64,000 nucleotides of DNA from Hyphomicrobium_A sp963759735 (GCA_963759735.1 CAVXAF010000009.1:248001-312000), one strand, 5' to 3'. Shown: positions 27,048-35,985, counted from the first letter of the stretch. Notes: generated by a model not told the origin, from the letters alone. Translations and numbers: made by a program.

Positions 27048-27425
27048 TCAGTCGTATTTTATGTAAGCGAACCTCGGATCCCCGTGCGGCGTTCCCTCCA
27101 GCGAACCCTCCGCCTTGCCCGGCTGCCAGTGAACGACGTCTTCGATCTTCTGGGCGAGTTCCAGGTCCTTGCCGGTAATACCCTTGGCGGAGTGCGTCAT
27201 TAGGCGCACCTCGACCCACGCATAAGACGCTGTGATATCAGGGTGGTGCCAGGCCACCTCGGCGAGATGGCCTACGGTATTGATAACCATGAGCGTCCCC
27301 TTCCAGCCGCTTGTCTTGTATGTTCGCCGGATCCAGCCATCCTCGAGATGCCACTTCGGCAGGTTTTTTTGTAGCCACGCGTTGACTTCGGCATCGGGCA
27401 TGGGCTTTTCGCGCTCAGCCGCCAT
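27048..27425 (-). CDS. Pterin-4-alpha-carbinolamine dehydratase-like protein
   Basis: A 125-residue PCD/DCoH-family protein with WKGTLMVINTVGHLAEVAWHHPDITASYAWVEVRLMTH, matching the family active-site histidine pair and the downstream aromatic/His positions. The ATG at 27425 is preceded by GGAGGAGAGG. Dehydratases of this type recur next to H4MPT biosynthesis genes in methylotrophs, so a role in dihydromethanopterin metabolism rather than phenylalanine hydroxylation is likely. It is divergent from mptG. Confidence 0.85.
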   Translation of the reverse strand: MAAEREKPMPDAEVNAWLQKNLPKWHLEDGWIRRTYKTSGWKGTLMVINTVGHLAEVAWHHPDITASYAWVEVRLMTHSAKGITGKDLELAQKIEDVVHWQPGKAEGSLEGTPHGDPRFAYIKYD

Positions 27426-27478
27426 ATTGTCCTCTCCTCCGCCTATGGGGACGCATCGCACCAGCAGGTCGAACCGTA

Positions 27479-28495
27479 ATGCCACTGGCCGACGCAACGC
27501 AAACTGAAGCGCCCGCAAAGCGCCCGCGCGCCCATCCCGGCGCCGTGCGTGTCGTGGCGCCGGCACGCCTGCACCTGGGCTTTCTCGATCTGAACGGCGG
27601 TCTGGGGAGGATGTTCGGCAGTATCGGCCTCGCGATCGGCGATCCGCGCACGACGTTGGTGCTCAAGCGCAGCCGCGCCTTCAAGGGCGAGGGCCCCGAC
27701 CACGCCCGCGCCGTCGCCACGCTACGCCGCCTGGCCGAAGAGTTCGGCCTCGACGGCGCCTACGAGGTGGCGGTCAGCTCGGCCATTCCTGCACACGCGG
27801 GCCTGGGCTCGGGGACACAGTTGGCGCTCGCCGCCGGCGCGGCGCTCACTGCACTGGAGGGCATCGATATCTCTCCCTCGCGCCTCGGCGAGATCGTCAA
27901 CCGCGGCGCGCGCTCGGCCATCGGCATGGCAGCTTTCGAGCACGGCGGCTTCATCGTCGACGGCGGGCGCGGCGCGCGCGATCGCTCGCCGCCCATCCTG
28001 GTGCGCGCCGACTTCCCTACCCCGTGGCGCGCCCTGCTCGTCTTCGATGCGCGTACAGCGGGCGTACACGGCGATGATGAAGCGCAGGCCTTCGCCGCCC
28101 TGCCGGCGCTGCCCGATATCGCGGCAGCGAACGTGTGCCGCCTCGTTCTTATGCAGCTCGTACCCGGACTGATGGAATCCGACATCGATGCGTTCGGGGA
28201 TGCGCTGACGGCGATTCAAAAAATCGTCGGCAACCATTTCGCAGGTGCACAAGGCGGCAGCCCGTGGACCAGCCCCGCCGTAGGGCAAGTGGTCGACGCG
28301 CTGCGAGCAGCGGGCGGTTACGGTATAGGGCAGAGCTCTTGGGGCCCGACAGGGTTCGCTTTCGCGCCCTCGCAGGAAATTGCGCAGCGCCTCTATGATT
28401 CTTCCATCGAAGTCGCTAGAGCCCAGGGTCTTGAGATCCAGATCGTCGAAGGCCGCAACAGGGGCGCCTCGATCGAGAAGATCGCGAGCACGTAA
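27479..28495 (+). CDS. mptG: Beta-ribofuranosylaminobenzene 5'-phosphate synthase
   Basis: A 338-residue GHMP-kinase-fold enzyme condensing 4-hydroxybenzoate/pABA with PRPP, the first committed step of H4MPT synthesis. The opening VVAPARLHLGFLDLNGGLGRMFGSIGLAI is diagnostic. The glycine-rich ATP-type loop is SSAIPAHAGLGSGTQLALAAG. HGGFIVDGG and YGIGQSSWGPTGFAF are further family motifs. It heads the plus-strand run mptG-mtdB-ligase-mch-ligase-CitG-like. Confidence 0.92.
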   Translation: MPLADATQTEAPAKRPRAHPGAVRVVAPARLHLGFLDLNGGLGRMFGSIGLAIGDPRTTLVLKRSRAFKGEGPDHARAVATLRRLAEEFGLDGAYEVAVSSAIPAHAGLGSGTQLALAAGAALTALEGIDISPSRLGEIVNRGARSAIGMAAFEHGGFIVDGGRGARDRSPPILVRADFPTPWRALLVFDARTAGVHGDDEAQAFAALPALPDIAAANVCRLVLMQLVPGLMESDIDAFGDALTAIQKIVGNHFAGAQGGSPWTSPAVGQVVDALRAAGGYGIGQSSWGPTGFAFAPSQEIAQRLYDSSIEVARAQGLEIQIVEGRNRGASIEKIAST

Positions 28496-28521
28496 ATAAA
28501 AGAGCCGAGGAAAGACAAAAA

Positions 28522-29421
28522 ATGAGCGACGCCACTCCGATTCTGCACATGCTCTCGCCGCAGAAACACATGTCCCCGTTTGACGTGAACATGGCAGCGG
28601 ATGCCGGTTTCAAAGTCATCGTCCCCTACATCAACGTGACCCTCGAGGAAGTGACGGCGCTGACGCAGGACGCCATCTTCTCGCGTCCGCCGAACTATGG
28701 AACGCGCACCGGCCTGTTCATCGGTGGCAAGGACGCCATTCTCGCGCTCGACATGATGGACGCCGCACAGAAGGCTCTGGTACCGCCGTTCGGCCTGTCC
28801 ACCTTCGCTGACCCCGCCGGCTCGTTCACAACCGCCGCAGCCATGGTCGCTTGCGTCGAGCGCGTGCTGCGCACCAAGTTCAACAGGGGCTGGAAGGGCA
28901 CGCGCGTTGCCGTGTTCGGCGCCACCGGCGTCGTCGGCTTTGCGTCCTCGATCATCGCCGCCCTCGAAGGCGCGCAGGTGACGCTTGTCGCGCATCGGGG
29001 CGTCGATCGCGTCATCAAGTCCGCCGAGGTTTCCAAGCAGCGCTTCGGCGTCGACCTGATCGCCAAGTCCGGCGAGACGGAAGAGGCCAAGCAGGCGATC
29101 ATCGCGGACGCCGAGGTGATATTCGCCGCTGCCGCCGCCGGCGTGCGCGTGATCAGCGCCGCCGACAAGGCGCTCGCCAAGAACCTGCTCGTCGTCGCCG
29201 ACGTCAACGCCGTCCCGCCGCCGGGCGTCGAAGGCATGGAGCTGTTCATGGACGGCGCACCGCTGCCGGGCTGCAACGCCCTTGGCGTGGGTCCGCTGGC
29301 CATCGGCGACATCAAGTACAAGACCGAGTCGGGCCTCTTCAAGCGCATGATCGCCTCCGACAAGCCGGTGCACTTCGACTTCCGCGCCGCTTTCGAGCTG
29401 GCGCGGACGCTCACCGCTTGA
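28522..29421 (+). CDS. mtdB: NAD(P)-dependent methylene-H4MPT dehydrogenase
   Basis: A 299-residue cytoplasmic enzyme oxidising methylene-H4MPT to methenyl-H4MPT. It opens with ILHMLSPQKHMSPFDVNMAADAGF, has a Rossmann loop VAVFGATGVVGFASSIIAAL, and ends with GPLAIGDIKYKTESGLFKRM. Sequence and context (next to mch) favour MtdB over the shorter MtdA. Its TGA overlaps the TTG start of the following ligase gene. Confidence 0.93.
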   Translation: MSDATPILHMLSPQKHMSPFDVNMAADAGFKVIVPYINVTLEEVTALTQDAIFSRPPNYGTRTGLFIGGKDAILALDMMDAAQKALVPPFGLSTFADPAGSFTTAAAMVACVERVLRTKFNRGWKGTRVAVFGATGVVGFASSIIAALEGAQVTLVAHRGVDRVIKSAEVSKQRFGVDLIAKSGETEEAKQAIIADAEVIFAAAAAGVRVISAADKALAKNLLVVADVNAVPPPGVEGMELFMDGAPLPGCNALGVGPLAIGDIKYKTESGLFKRMIASDKPVHFDFRAAFELARTLTA

Positions 29422-30611
29422 CGACCGAGACGGTCCTTATTGCTGCCCTGTCCGGGCGGGGGCTTGCCGCCTCCGCCCGGCGCGCCGGTTACCTGCCGCT
29501 CGTCGCCGACGCCTTCGGTGACAGCGATACGCGCCAGCTCGCGGCGCACGCGCGCTGCATCACCGACGCCACCCGCATCGGCCTGCGCGCCAAGCCCGTG
29601 CTGGGTGCCCTCGCCGAGCTTGCCGACGCCGCGCCATCGCCCCCGCTCGGCCTGATCCTCGGCTCCGGCTTCGAGGACCGCCCCAAGCTCATCGCCACCC
29701 TCGCCCGACGCTATCGACTGCTCGGCAACGATGCTGCGACCGTCGCCCGCAGCAAGGATCCCGCCGCCCTCGCCGCCCTGCTCGACAGTCTCGACATCGC
29801 TCACCCCGAGACGCGCCTCACTCCGCCTGACGACGATTGCGCGTGGCTATCGAAGCGCATCGGCGGCAGTGGCGGCACGCACATCGTCGCGGCCGGCGCA
29901 ACGCCGGCCAGCCCGCGCCGCTACTACCAGCGCCGTCTGCAGGGCGACCCGATCTCCGTGCTCGCCGTCGCCACGCGCGATGGCGCTCACCTTGTCGGCA
30001 AGACCCGCCAATGGACGGTCGGCAGCGGCCCGCGCCCCTATCGTTACGGCGGCGCCGTAGGACCCGTCGAGCTATCGTCGACGATCACCTCCGCACTGCG
30101 CAACGCGGTCGACAACGTCTGCAAGGCCATCGGCCTCGTCGGGCTGGTCGCCTTCGATTTCATATTGGTCGGCACGACCACCTATCTGTTGGAGGTCAAC
30201 CCGCGCCCCAGCGCCACGCTCGACATCTTCGATGACGCGGCCGGATCGCTGTTCCGCGCCCACCTTGCCGCCTGCACCGGGGACACCCCGGAGCTACCCG
30301 CCCAAGAAGGTGCCCGGGCAGCCGCCATCCTCTATGCCGACGCCGGCGCGCTGGACATCGGCGACACCCCTTTTCCGAAGTGGACGGCCGACCGCCCGCC
30401 CCCCGGGAGCCGCATCCCCCGCTACCGTCCGATCGCCACCGTGCTCGCCGCCGGAGAGACGCCCGAAGAGGCGTTGGTGGCCTGCCGAGGCCACTTGGAC
30501 GAACTGGATAAGATGCTGTATGCACAGGCGCCGAATAGGGAGCGAAGCACCAATGCAGAAGTACAACGGCCCGGCACCGAGCGTCTCAGCGCGCGCGGCC
30601 AAGCTCGTTGA
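29418..30611 (+). CDS. ATP-grasp protein of the H4MPT cluster
   Basis: A 397-residue protein with an ATP-grasp fold: the Lys/Gly-rich loop SKRIGGSGGTHI, YYQRRLQGDPISVLAVA, and metal ligands in FDFILVGTTTYLLEVNPRPSATLDIF. The start is a TTG at 29418 overlapping the mtdB TGA, and the first residues LTTETVLIAALSGRGLAASARRAGY match the usual N-terminus of this family. It is conserved in H4MPT clusters of methylotrophs and presumed to ligate an amino or carboxyl group during H4MPT or methanofuran synthesis. The substrate is unknown. The C-terminal ~20 residues overlap mch. Confidence 0.8.
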   Translation: MTTETVLIAALSGRGLAASARRAGYLPLVADAFGDSDTRQLAAHARCITDATRIGLRAKPVLGALAELADAAPSPPLGLILGSGFEDRPKLIATLARRYRLLGNDAATVARSKDPAALAALLDSLDIAHPETRLTPPDDDCAWLSKRIGGSGGTHIVAAGATPASPRRYYQRRLQGDPISVLAVATRDGAHLVGKTRQWTVGSGPRPYRYGGAVGPVELSSTITSALRNAVDNVCKAIGLVGLVAFDFILVGTTTYLLEVNPRPSATLDIFDDAAGSLFRAHLAACTGDTPELPAQEGARAAAILYADAGALDIGDTPFPKWTADRPPPGSRIPRYRPIATVLAAGETPEEALVACRGHLDELDKMLYAQAPNRERSTNAEVQRPGTERLSARGQAR

Positions 30612-31524
30612 CAGCATCGCCGCCGACGCCAGCGCTCTGCGCTGCTCGGTCACGACCGGCGAAGCCGGCGAGCGATTGATAGACATGGGCGCCGGTGTAC
30701 CCGGCGGCCTCGAAGCCGGCCGCCGCCTAGCCGAAGTCTGCATGGGCGGCCTCGGCACCGTGACCCTGAACATGTCTTCGCCCCTCAAGCGCTGGCCGCT
30801 CGGCGTGACCGTGCATGCCTTGAATCCGGTCATCGCCTGTCTCGGCAGCCAATATGCGGGCTGGTCAATCACCGAGCAGGAAAGCGGCTTCTTCGCCCTG
30901 GGCTCAGGCCCCGCGCGCGCCCTGTCGCGCGTCGAGCCCCTCTACAAGGATCTTGGCTACGTCGATCACCACAACAAGGCTTCGCTGGTCATCGAGGGCG
31001 ACAAAGCTCCGCCGACGTCGGTCATCCGCCAGATCGCCGCGGCCTGCGGTGTGCAGCCTTCCGACCTGACCATCCTCTTCGCACCGACCGCAAGTCTTGC
31101 CGGCACCGTGCAGATCGCCGCGCGCGTGCTCGAGGTGGCCCTGCATAAGGCGCACGAATTGCATTTCCCGCTCGAGCACATCGAGGACGGTGTCGCGAGC
31201 GCACCGATCGCGCCGCCGGTGCCGGACTTCATTCGCGCCATGGGCCGCACCAACGACGCCATCATCTACGGCGGCCGCGTGCAGCTGTTCGTGCGCGGGG
31301 GCGACGAGGCGGCACAGAAGCTGGCGCAGCAGCTTCCGAGTTCAACATGCTCGGCCTATGGGTTGCCGTTTGCCGAGATCTTCGCCGCTGCCGGCGGCGA
31401 CTTCTACAAGATCGATCCAATGCTGTTCAGCCCGGCCGAGGTCATCGTCTCCAATCTCGACACCGGCAAAACCTTCCATGCTGGCGAACTTGCTCCAGAC
31501 GTCGTCGACAAAAGCTTCAGCTGA
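30553..31524 (+). CDS. mch: Methenyl-H4MPT cyclohydrolase
   Basis: A 323-residue enzyme hydrolysing methenyl-H4MPT to N5-formyl-H4MPT. Motifs include DMGAGVPGGLEAGRRLAEVCMGGLG, HALNPVIACLGSQYAGW, GSGPARAL and MGRTNDAIIYGG. The ATG at 30553 sits inside the end of the upstream ligase gene, with GGGAG at 30538-30542. The length is normal for the bacterial enzyme. It overlaps the next gene by 47 bases. Confidence 0.95.
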   Translation: MQKYNGPAPSVSARAAKLVDSIAADASALRCSVTTGEAGERLIDMGAGVPGGLEAGRRLAEVCMGGLGTVTLNMSSPLKRWPLGVTVHALNPVIACLGSQYAGWSITEQESGFFALGSGPARALSRVEPLYKDLGYVDHHNKASLVIEGDKAPPTSVIRQIAAACGVQPSDLTILFAPTASLAGTVQIAARVLEVALHKAHELHFPLEHIEDGVASAPIAPPVPDFIRAMGRTNDAIIYGGRVQLFVRGGDEAAQKLAQQLPSSTCSAYGLPFAEIFAAAGGDFYKIDPMLFSPAEVIVSNLDTGKTFHAGELAPDVVDKSFS

Positions 31525-32476
31525 GCTGCCGCAAGGCGGTCTGCGCATTGCGCTCTTCCTCGAAGAAGAGAGCGGCAATTGGCATGTGCGTCGCCTCGCC
31601 GAGGCCATGCGCGCGCGCGGCGTCGAGGCCGTCGTAAGCTCGCTGCCGCGTTGCGCCTTCGACACCGGCCTTGCGAGCGGCATCGATATTCCCGGCTTTG
31701 ACGGCACGCTCCCCGACGCGGTGTTCGTGCGTTCCATATCGCAGGGCACGCTGGAGCAGATCACGTTCCGCCTCGGGCTGCTGCATGCGCTGCGTGAGAG
31801 CGGCGTGCGGGTGTGGAACGATGCGCGCGCTATCGAGCGCTGCGTCGACAAGTCGGCGACGACGTTCCTTCTGCACAAAGCCGGCATCCCGACGCCGCGC
31901 ACACGCACCATGGAGACCAAGCCGCCGGCCGATGCCTACGTCGCCGGTGCCGGACGGCCGCTGATCTACAAGCCGCTGTTTGGCTCGCAAGGCAAAGGGC
32001 TGTTGCGCATCGACGATGTCGCCGCCCTGCCGACGCCGGAAGCGGCCGACAGCATCTATTATCTGCAGGACTACGTGCCGGCGTCCGGCGCGACCTACGA
32101 AGACTGGCGCGTAATCGTCACGCGCCGGCGTGTCGTCGCCGCCATGACGCGCCGCGCGGGTACCTGGATCACCAACGTGCACCAGGGCGGCGAGCCGAGC
32201 GCACACGAGCCGAGCGATGAGATGGCGCGGCTCGCCTCCGGCGCGCTGGCCGCGGTGGGCGGCGACTACGGCGGCGTCGATCTCATCCGCACGCCCGACG
32301 GACGCCTGCTGGTACTCGAGGTCAACAGCAATCCCTCATGGCGCGGGCTGCAGAGCGTGGCGACCATCGACATCGCGCAGGCGATCACCGAGGACTTTCT
32401 TTTCGCCGTCGACGAGCACCGGGCCAGCCAGTCGGAACAGCAGCCCGAACCGCGCCGGCTCCCATGTCCGGTTTGA
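31478..32476 (+). CDS. RimK-type ATP-grasp glutamate ligase, MptN-like
   Basis: A 332-residue RimK-family ATP-grasp protein. It has RIALFLEEESGNWHVRRLAEAM, the flexible ATP loop PLIYKPLFGSQGKGLLRI, YYLQDYVPASGATYEDWRVIV, and metal-binding GGVDLIRTPDGRLLVLEVNSNPSWRGLQ. In methanogens a homologue (MptN) adds glutamate to tetrahydrosarcinapterin. Here it probably adds a glutamyl group to H4MPT or methanofuran, which is inference. The start at 31478 lies within mch and later starts are possible. Confidence 0.8.
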   Translation: MLANLLQTSSTKASAELPQGGLRIALFLEEESGNWHVRRLAEAMRARGVEAVVSSLPRCAFDTGLASGIDIPGFDGTLPDAVFVRSISQGTLEQITFRLGLLHALRESGVRVWNDARAIERCVDKSATTFLLHKAGIPTPRTRTMETKPPADAYVAGAGRPLIYKPLFGSQGKGLLRIDDVAALPTPEAADSIYYLQDYVPASGATYEDWRVIVTRRRVVAAMTRRAGTWITNVHQGGEPSAHEPSDEMARLASGALAAVGGDYGGVDLIRTPDGRLLVLEVNSNPSWRGLQSVATIDIAQAITEDFLFAVDEHRASQSEQQPEPRRLPCPV

Positions 32477-33327
32477 GCAGCGCTGCGGTCGCCGAGCGTT
32501 TTGTAGCGGCATGCCGCGCCGAACTTGCTGCGCTCAAGCCCGGCAATGTGCATGCGCACGCCGCCGGCCACGGGATGGAGGTCGCGCAGTTCGAGGCGAG
32601 CGCCGTTGCCTCGGCGCCGTTCCTGGCCGCGCCCGGCGAAAAGGTCGGCACGCGCATTTTGCGTGCGGTCGAAGCGTCATTCGCCGCCGCCGGCTGCAAT
32701 ACCAACCTCGGCATCCTGCTGCTGTGCGCGCCTCTGGCGGCCGCCGCCGAGCTGCCGGGCTCGGGCGGGCTGCGCGAGGCATTGCGCACCGTGCTCAACG
32801 ACCTCGATGACGAGGATGCAGCAGCGGTCTACGCCGCCATTCGCCTCGCCAACCCCGGCGGCCTCGGTTCCGTCCCCGAGCAGGATGTCGCCGACGCGCC
32901 CACCACGGGGCTGCTCGAGGCGATGGGCATGGCCGTCGCCCGCGACCGCATCGCCGCCCAGTACGTGACCGACTTTGTGGAAGTATTCGAGTTCGGGTTG
33001 CCTGTACTCACCAACGTGCGCAGCCATACCCAGGATCAGAACCTCGCAGTTACCACCCTTCACATGGCCTTTCTGGCGTTCTTCCCCGACAGCCATATCG
33101 TGCGCAAGCACGGGCCCGACGTCGCCCAGGCCGTAATCGGAGAAACGCAAGCGCGTGCGGGCCTCTGGCAGCCGGTTGCGCAGCGCAACACGCTGCCAGA
33201 ACTGCTCGTTTTCGATGCAGATTTGAAGCAGCGCGGCATTAACCCCGGAACCACCGCCGACCTCGTGGTCGCCACGCTATTTGCGTCTTCCCTGTGCGAC
33301 GCAATGGGCCTGCAGATGGCGCCTTAG
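32464..33327 (+). CDS. CitG-like triphosphoribosyl-dephospho-CoA synthase family protein
   Basis: A 287-residue protein of the CitG/MdcB family: LAALKPGNVHAHAAGHGMEVAQFEASA, GCNTNLGILLLCAPLA, LANPGGLGSVPEQDV, NVRSHTQDQNLAVTTLHMAF and LKQRGINPGTTADLVVATLFASSL. Methylotroph H4MPT clusters carry this gene constantly (often called orf7) without citrate lyase. It probably uses ATP to attach a ribosyl-phosphate group during H4MPT synthesis, but its reaction is not established. It overlaps the preceding ligase by 13 bases. Confidence 0.83.
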   Translation: MSGLSSAAVAERFVAACRAELAALKPGNVHAHAAGHGMEVAQFEASAVASAPFLAAPGEKVGTRILRAVEASFAAAGCNTNLGILLLCAPLAAAAELPGSGGLREALRTVLNDLDDEDAAAVYAAIRLANPGGLGSVPEQDVADAPTTGLLEAMGMAVARDRIAAQYVTDFVEVFEFGLPVLTNVRSHTQDQNLAVTTLHMAFLAFFPDSHIVRKHGPDVAQAVIGETQARAGLWQPVAQRNTLPELLVFDADLKQRGINPGTTADLVVATLFASSLCDAMGLQMAP

Positions 33328-33392
33328 CCCCTTGTCTCCCCTGGGTGCCTTGCGTTATCTAGTGGCGGTGCTTAAGGCGCCGCTATCCGGCC

Positions 33393-33465
33393 AACCGGTT
33401 CGGGGACAAATGTCGCCGGGCGCTGACAACAAAGGATAGCTTTTCGAAATTGAGCAGAACCGGTT
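33393..33465 (+). promoter_or_regulatory. Two AACCGGTT palindromes upstream of fae
   Basis: The perfect 8-base palindrome AACCGGTT, each followed by CG, occurs at 33393-33400 and 33458-33465, 65 bases apart, 64-136 bases before the fae ATG. A pair of identical palindromes in a promoter region suggests binding of a dimeric regulator. No regulator is identified. Confidence 0.4.
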
Positions 33466-33528
33466 CGCTCGGCTTCGGCCGGGTGGCGTCGGTGCTCGTG
33501 GTGTTTCATAGCTTGGGAGAAGCCCCGA

Positions 33529-34041
33529 ATGGCCAAGATCAACAAGGTACTGCTCGGCGAGTCGCTCGTCGGTGATGGCAACGAAGTCGCACACATCGAC
33601 CTGCTTATGGGTCCGCGCGGCTCGGCTGCTGAAACTGCATTCTGCAACGCGCTGACGAACAACAAGGACGGCTTCACGACGTTGCTCGCCGTCATCGCTC
33701 CGAACCTGCCCTGCAAGCCGAACACGATCCTTTACAACAAGGTCACGATCAAGGACGCCCGTCAGGCCGTTCAGATGTTCGGACCGGCACAGTATGCCGT
33801 TGCCAAGGCCGTGCAGGACTCGGTTGCAGAAGGCATCATCCCCGCCTCCGAAGCTGACGACGTCTTCATCTGCGTCGGCGTGTTCATTCACTGGGAAGCG
33901 GCCGACGACGCCAAGATCCAGGACTTCAACTATCGCGCCACCAAGGAGTTGATTGCCCGCGCCGTTGCCGGCAAGCCGACTGCCGCAGAGGCGACCGCTC
34001 AGCGCAACTCCGCTCAGCATCCCTTTGGTGCGAAGACTTGA
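33529..34041 (+). CDS. fae: Formaldehyde-activating enzyme
   Basis: A 170-residue enzyme condensing formaldehyde with H4MPT to methylene-H4MPT. It has LLGESLVGDGNEVAHIDLLMGPRGSAAETAF with catalytic His22, LPCKPNTILYNKVTIKDARQAVQMFGPAQ, and the tail HPFGAKT. The ribosome site GGGAGAAG lies at 33508-33515. The 201 bases upstream separate it from the biosynthetic operon and probably hold its own strong promoter. It is usually among the most abundant proteins in methylotrophs. Confidence 0.97.
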   Translation: MAKINKVLLGESLVGDGNEVAHIDLLMGPRGSAAETAFCNALTNNKDGFTTLLAVIAPNLPCKPNTILYNKVTIKDARQAVQMFGPAQYAVAKAVQDSVAEGIIPASEADDVFICVGVFIHWEAADDAKIQDFNYRATKELIARAVAGKPTAAEATAQRNSAQHPFGAKT

Positions 34042-34057
34042 AGCGGAAACCGTCCAC

Positions 34058-34094
34058 AGCAGGATGATGCCCCACCTATGAAGCGGGGTCTGCT
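34058..34094 (+). terminator. Possible hairpin after fae
   Basis: AGCAG and CCCC (34070-34073) pair with GGGG (34085-34088) and CTGCT (34090-34094), an interrupted stem shortly after the fae stop. No U-tract follows, so intrinsic termination is doubtful. Confidence 0.3.
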
Positions 34095-34180
34095 GCAGCG
34101 ATTGGGTAGATTACTTTCTGGCCGTTGGAACGGGTAGAACAACCCCCGGCGCGTTCTACTCTTCCCCTTCGTGCACGATA

Positions 34181-34888
34181 TCAGAGGCCGGCGATCTCAT
34201 CGAGATCGTCGGCCTTTATCGTTCCGGCATGCAACGCGGTTGCAACCAGCACACCGGCAGCGCCTGCCGCATGCAACACCGCGATATCGGCCTTGGTCCG
34301 CACGCCGCCCGCCGCGTAGACACGACGCCGTCCCGCCCGCGCCACGACTTCGGCGACGCGCGCGATATCGGGCCCTTCCGCAGAACCGACCCGCGCCAGT
34401 GTCATGACGATGACGGAGTCCGGCCAATGGTCGGCCTCGGCCAGTACGGCGGCCGGCCCGATGAAGCGATCATCCTTGAAATCAAGCGACAGCACGTAGC
34501 GATCGCGCGGCAGCCCGCGCAACGCGGCAACATCATCCTCGCCGTCCAGCGACTCGGTCCCCAGCACCAGCGTAGCTACCAGATCGCCATTCAGCCTTTG
34601 CGCAGCGGTCGCGGCCAGCGTGCCGTCGTCGATCCATATGCGCAGGCCGGGCACCGCCGCGGCAAGGCGAGCGGCCAGCGCGTCGTCACGACCGCGCCCT
34701 TCGATGCCGTCGAGATCGGCGACATACATCGCGGGGAAGGTAAACAGGCGCGCATAGCCACAGGCGACATCGGCGGGGTCGCTGCTGGCCGCCAGCGGGC
34801 TTTGCAGCGGGCGATAGTCGGCGCGCTGCCCGCGCACGGCGGCCACCGCCACCCCGTGCCGCACGTCGATGACCGGAATCACATCCAT
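34181..34888 (-). CDS. HisA/HisF-like protein of the H4MPT cluster
   Basis: A 235-residue TIM-barrel protein starting MDVIPVIDVRHGVAVAAVRGQRADYRPLQSPL. It is HisA-like (PVIDVRHG, MYVADLDGIEGRG, VLSLDFKDDRF, VYAAGGVRTKADIAVLHAAGAAGVLVATALHAG) but outside any histidine locus. Homologues recur in methylotroph H4MPT clusters and are thought to act in pterin cofactor synthesis. The reaction is unknown. I preferred the internal ATG at 34888 to one at 34942 because the conserved domain begins there. It is divergent from the hydantoinase-like gene. Confidence 0.8.
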   Translation of the reverse strand: MDVIPVIDVRHGVAVAAVRGQRADYRPLQSPLAASSDPADVACGYARLFTFPAMYVADLDGIEGRGRDDALAARLAAAVPGLRIWIDDGTLAATAAQRLNGDLVATLVLGTESLDGEDDVAALRGLPRDRYVLSLDFKDDRFIGPAAVLAEADHWPDSVIVMTLARVGSAEGPDIARVAEVVARAGRRRVYAAGGVRTKADIAVLHAAGAAGVLVATALHAGTIKADDLDEIAGL

Positions 34889-34965
34889 CACACGAGCTTG
34901 CCTCCGCGCGCCCCCCGTGTAACACGGCGCGGCGTGCGGCAAAGCCCGCGGCGCGGAGGCGCAGT

Positions 34966-35985
34966 ATGGCCATTACAGCCGGCTACGACGTGGGCGGCGC
35001 ACATCTCAAGGTGGCGCTGGCCGACAACGGCCGCATCGTTGCGGTGCAACAGATCGCCTGTCCGCTGTGGCAGGGGCTCGACCGTCTCGATGCGGCATTC
35101 GCCGAAGCGGCACCGCTGACGCGCCGCGCTCAAGCGCACGCAGTCACCATGACGGGCGAATTGTGCGAATTGTTCCCCGACCGGCCGACCGGCGTGCGCG
35201 TCATCCTCGACCGCCTTGCGCCCCTGCTGGCACCGGCCTTTGCGGTGTGGTTGGGCCGCGAGGGTCTCGGTACAGTCGCCGCCGCCGAAGCGCGACCGAT
35301 GCTGGCCGCCTCGACCAATTTCCTCGCCAGTTCCGCGCTCATCGCTGCGCGACTGCCCGACGCGCTGCTGGTCGACATGGGCTCGACGACGACCGACATC
35401 ATCGCCATCGTCGGCGGCCGGGCGGCCCCGCATGGTATCACCGACGGCGAGCGACTGGCGACCGGCGAGCTCGTCTACACCGGCCTGACGCGCACCGACG
35501 TCAGCAGCGTTTCCCGGCGCGCACGCTGGCGCGGCGTCGACCAGCGGCTCGCCGCCGGCGGCTTTGCCACCATGGCCGATGTGCGCCGCGTCCTCGGCGA
35601 ACTCTCCGACGACGTCGACCAACACGCGACGGCGGACGGCCGCGGTAAATCCACCAATGAGAGTTTGGCGCGCCTCGCCCGCTGCTTTGGCCGGGACACC
35701 CAGGATGCGACGCACGAGGAATGGCGCGCCGCGGCACGCGACATTGCCGACCAGCAGATGCTCGATATCGAAGCCGCCATGCGTGAAGTACTGGCTGCTC
35801 ATCGACTGCCGGACAGCGCGCCTATTGTCGCCGCCGGTATCGGCGCGGCGCAGGTCGAGACGCTGGCCGCGCGCCTGGGCCTCTGCAGCGTTGCGTTCGG
35901 AACCGTTGCCGGCGCCACCGATGATTGTGTTGCCTGGGCGACGCGCTGCGCGCCCGCCGTCGCGCTCGCGCTGCTGGCGTCCTAG
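34966..35985 (+). CDS. Hydantoinase/oxoprolinase-like H4MPT-linked protein
   Basis: A 339-residue protein of the actin-fold hydantoinase A-like family, annotated elsewhere as a probable H4MPT-linked C1 transfer pathway protein. Motifs: YDVGGAHLKVALADNGRIV, TMTGELCELFPDR, LVDMGSTTTDIIAIVGGRAAPHGITDGERLATGELVYTGLTRTDV. It retains phosphate-binding loops (DVGGAHLK, DMGSTTTD) but its substrate is unknown. Its stop overlaps the convergent DUF447 gene by four bases. Confidence 0.85.
   Translation: MAITAGYDVGGAHLKVALADNGRIVAVQQIACPLWQGLDRLDAAFAEAAPLTRRAQAHAVTMTGELCELFPDRPTGVRVILDRLAPLLAPAFAVWLGREGLGTVAAAEARPMLAASTNFLASSALIAARLPDALLVDMGSTTTDIIAIVGGRAAPHGITDGERLATGELVYTGLTRTDVSSVSRRARWRGVDQRLAAGGFATMADVRRVLGELSDDVDQHATADGRGKSTNESLARLARCFGRDTQDATHEEWRAAARDIADQQMLDIEAAMREVLAAHRLPDSAPIVAAGIGAAQVETLAARLGLCSVAFGTVAGATDDCVAWATRCAPAVALALLAS

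Noticed and set aside
28851..30611. A 586-codon protein covering the ATP-grasp gene
   Set aside because: Its first 190 codons are an out-of-frame reading of mtdB. The real gene starts at the TTG at 29418.
34181..34888. Histidine biosynthesis gene hisA
   Set aside because: No other his genes are nearby and it is embedded among H4MPT cofactor genes, where a HisA-like paralogue is usual.
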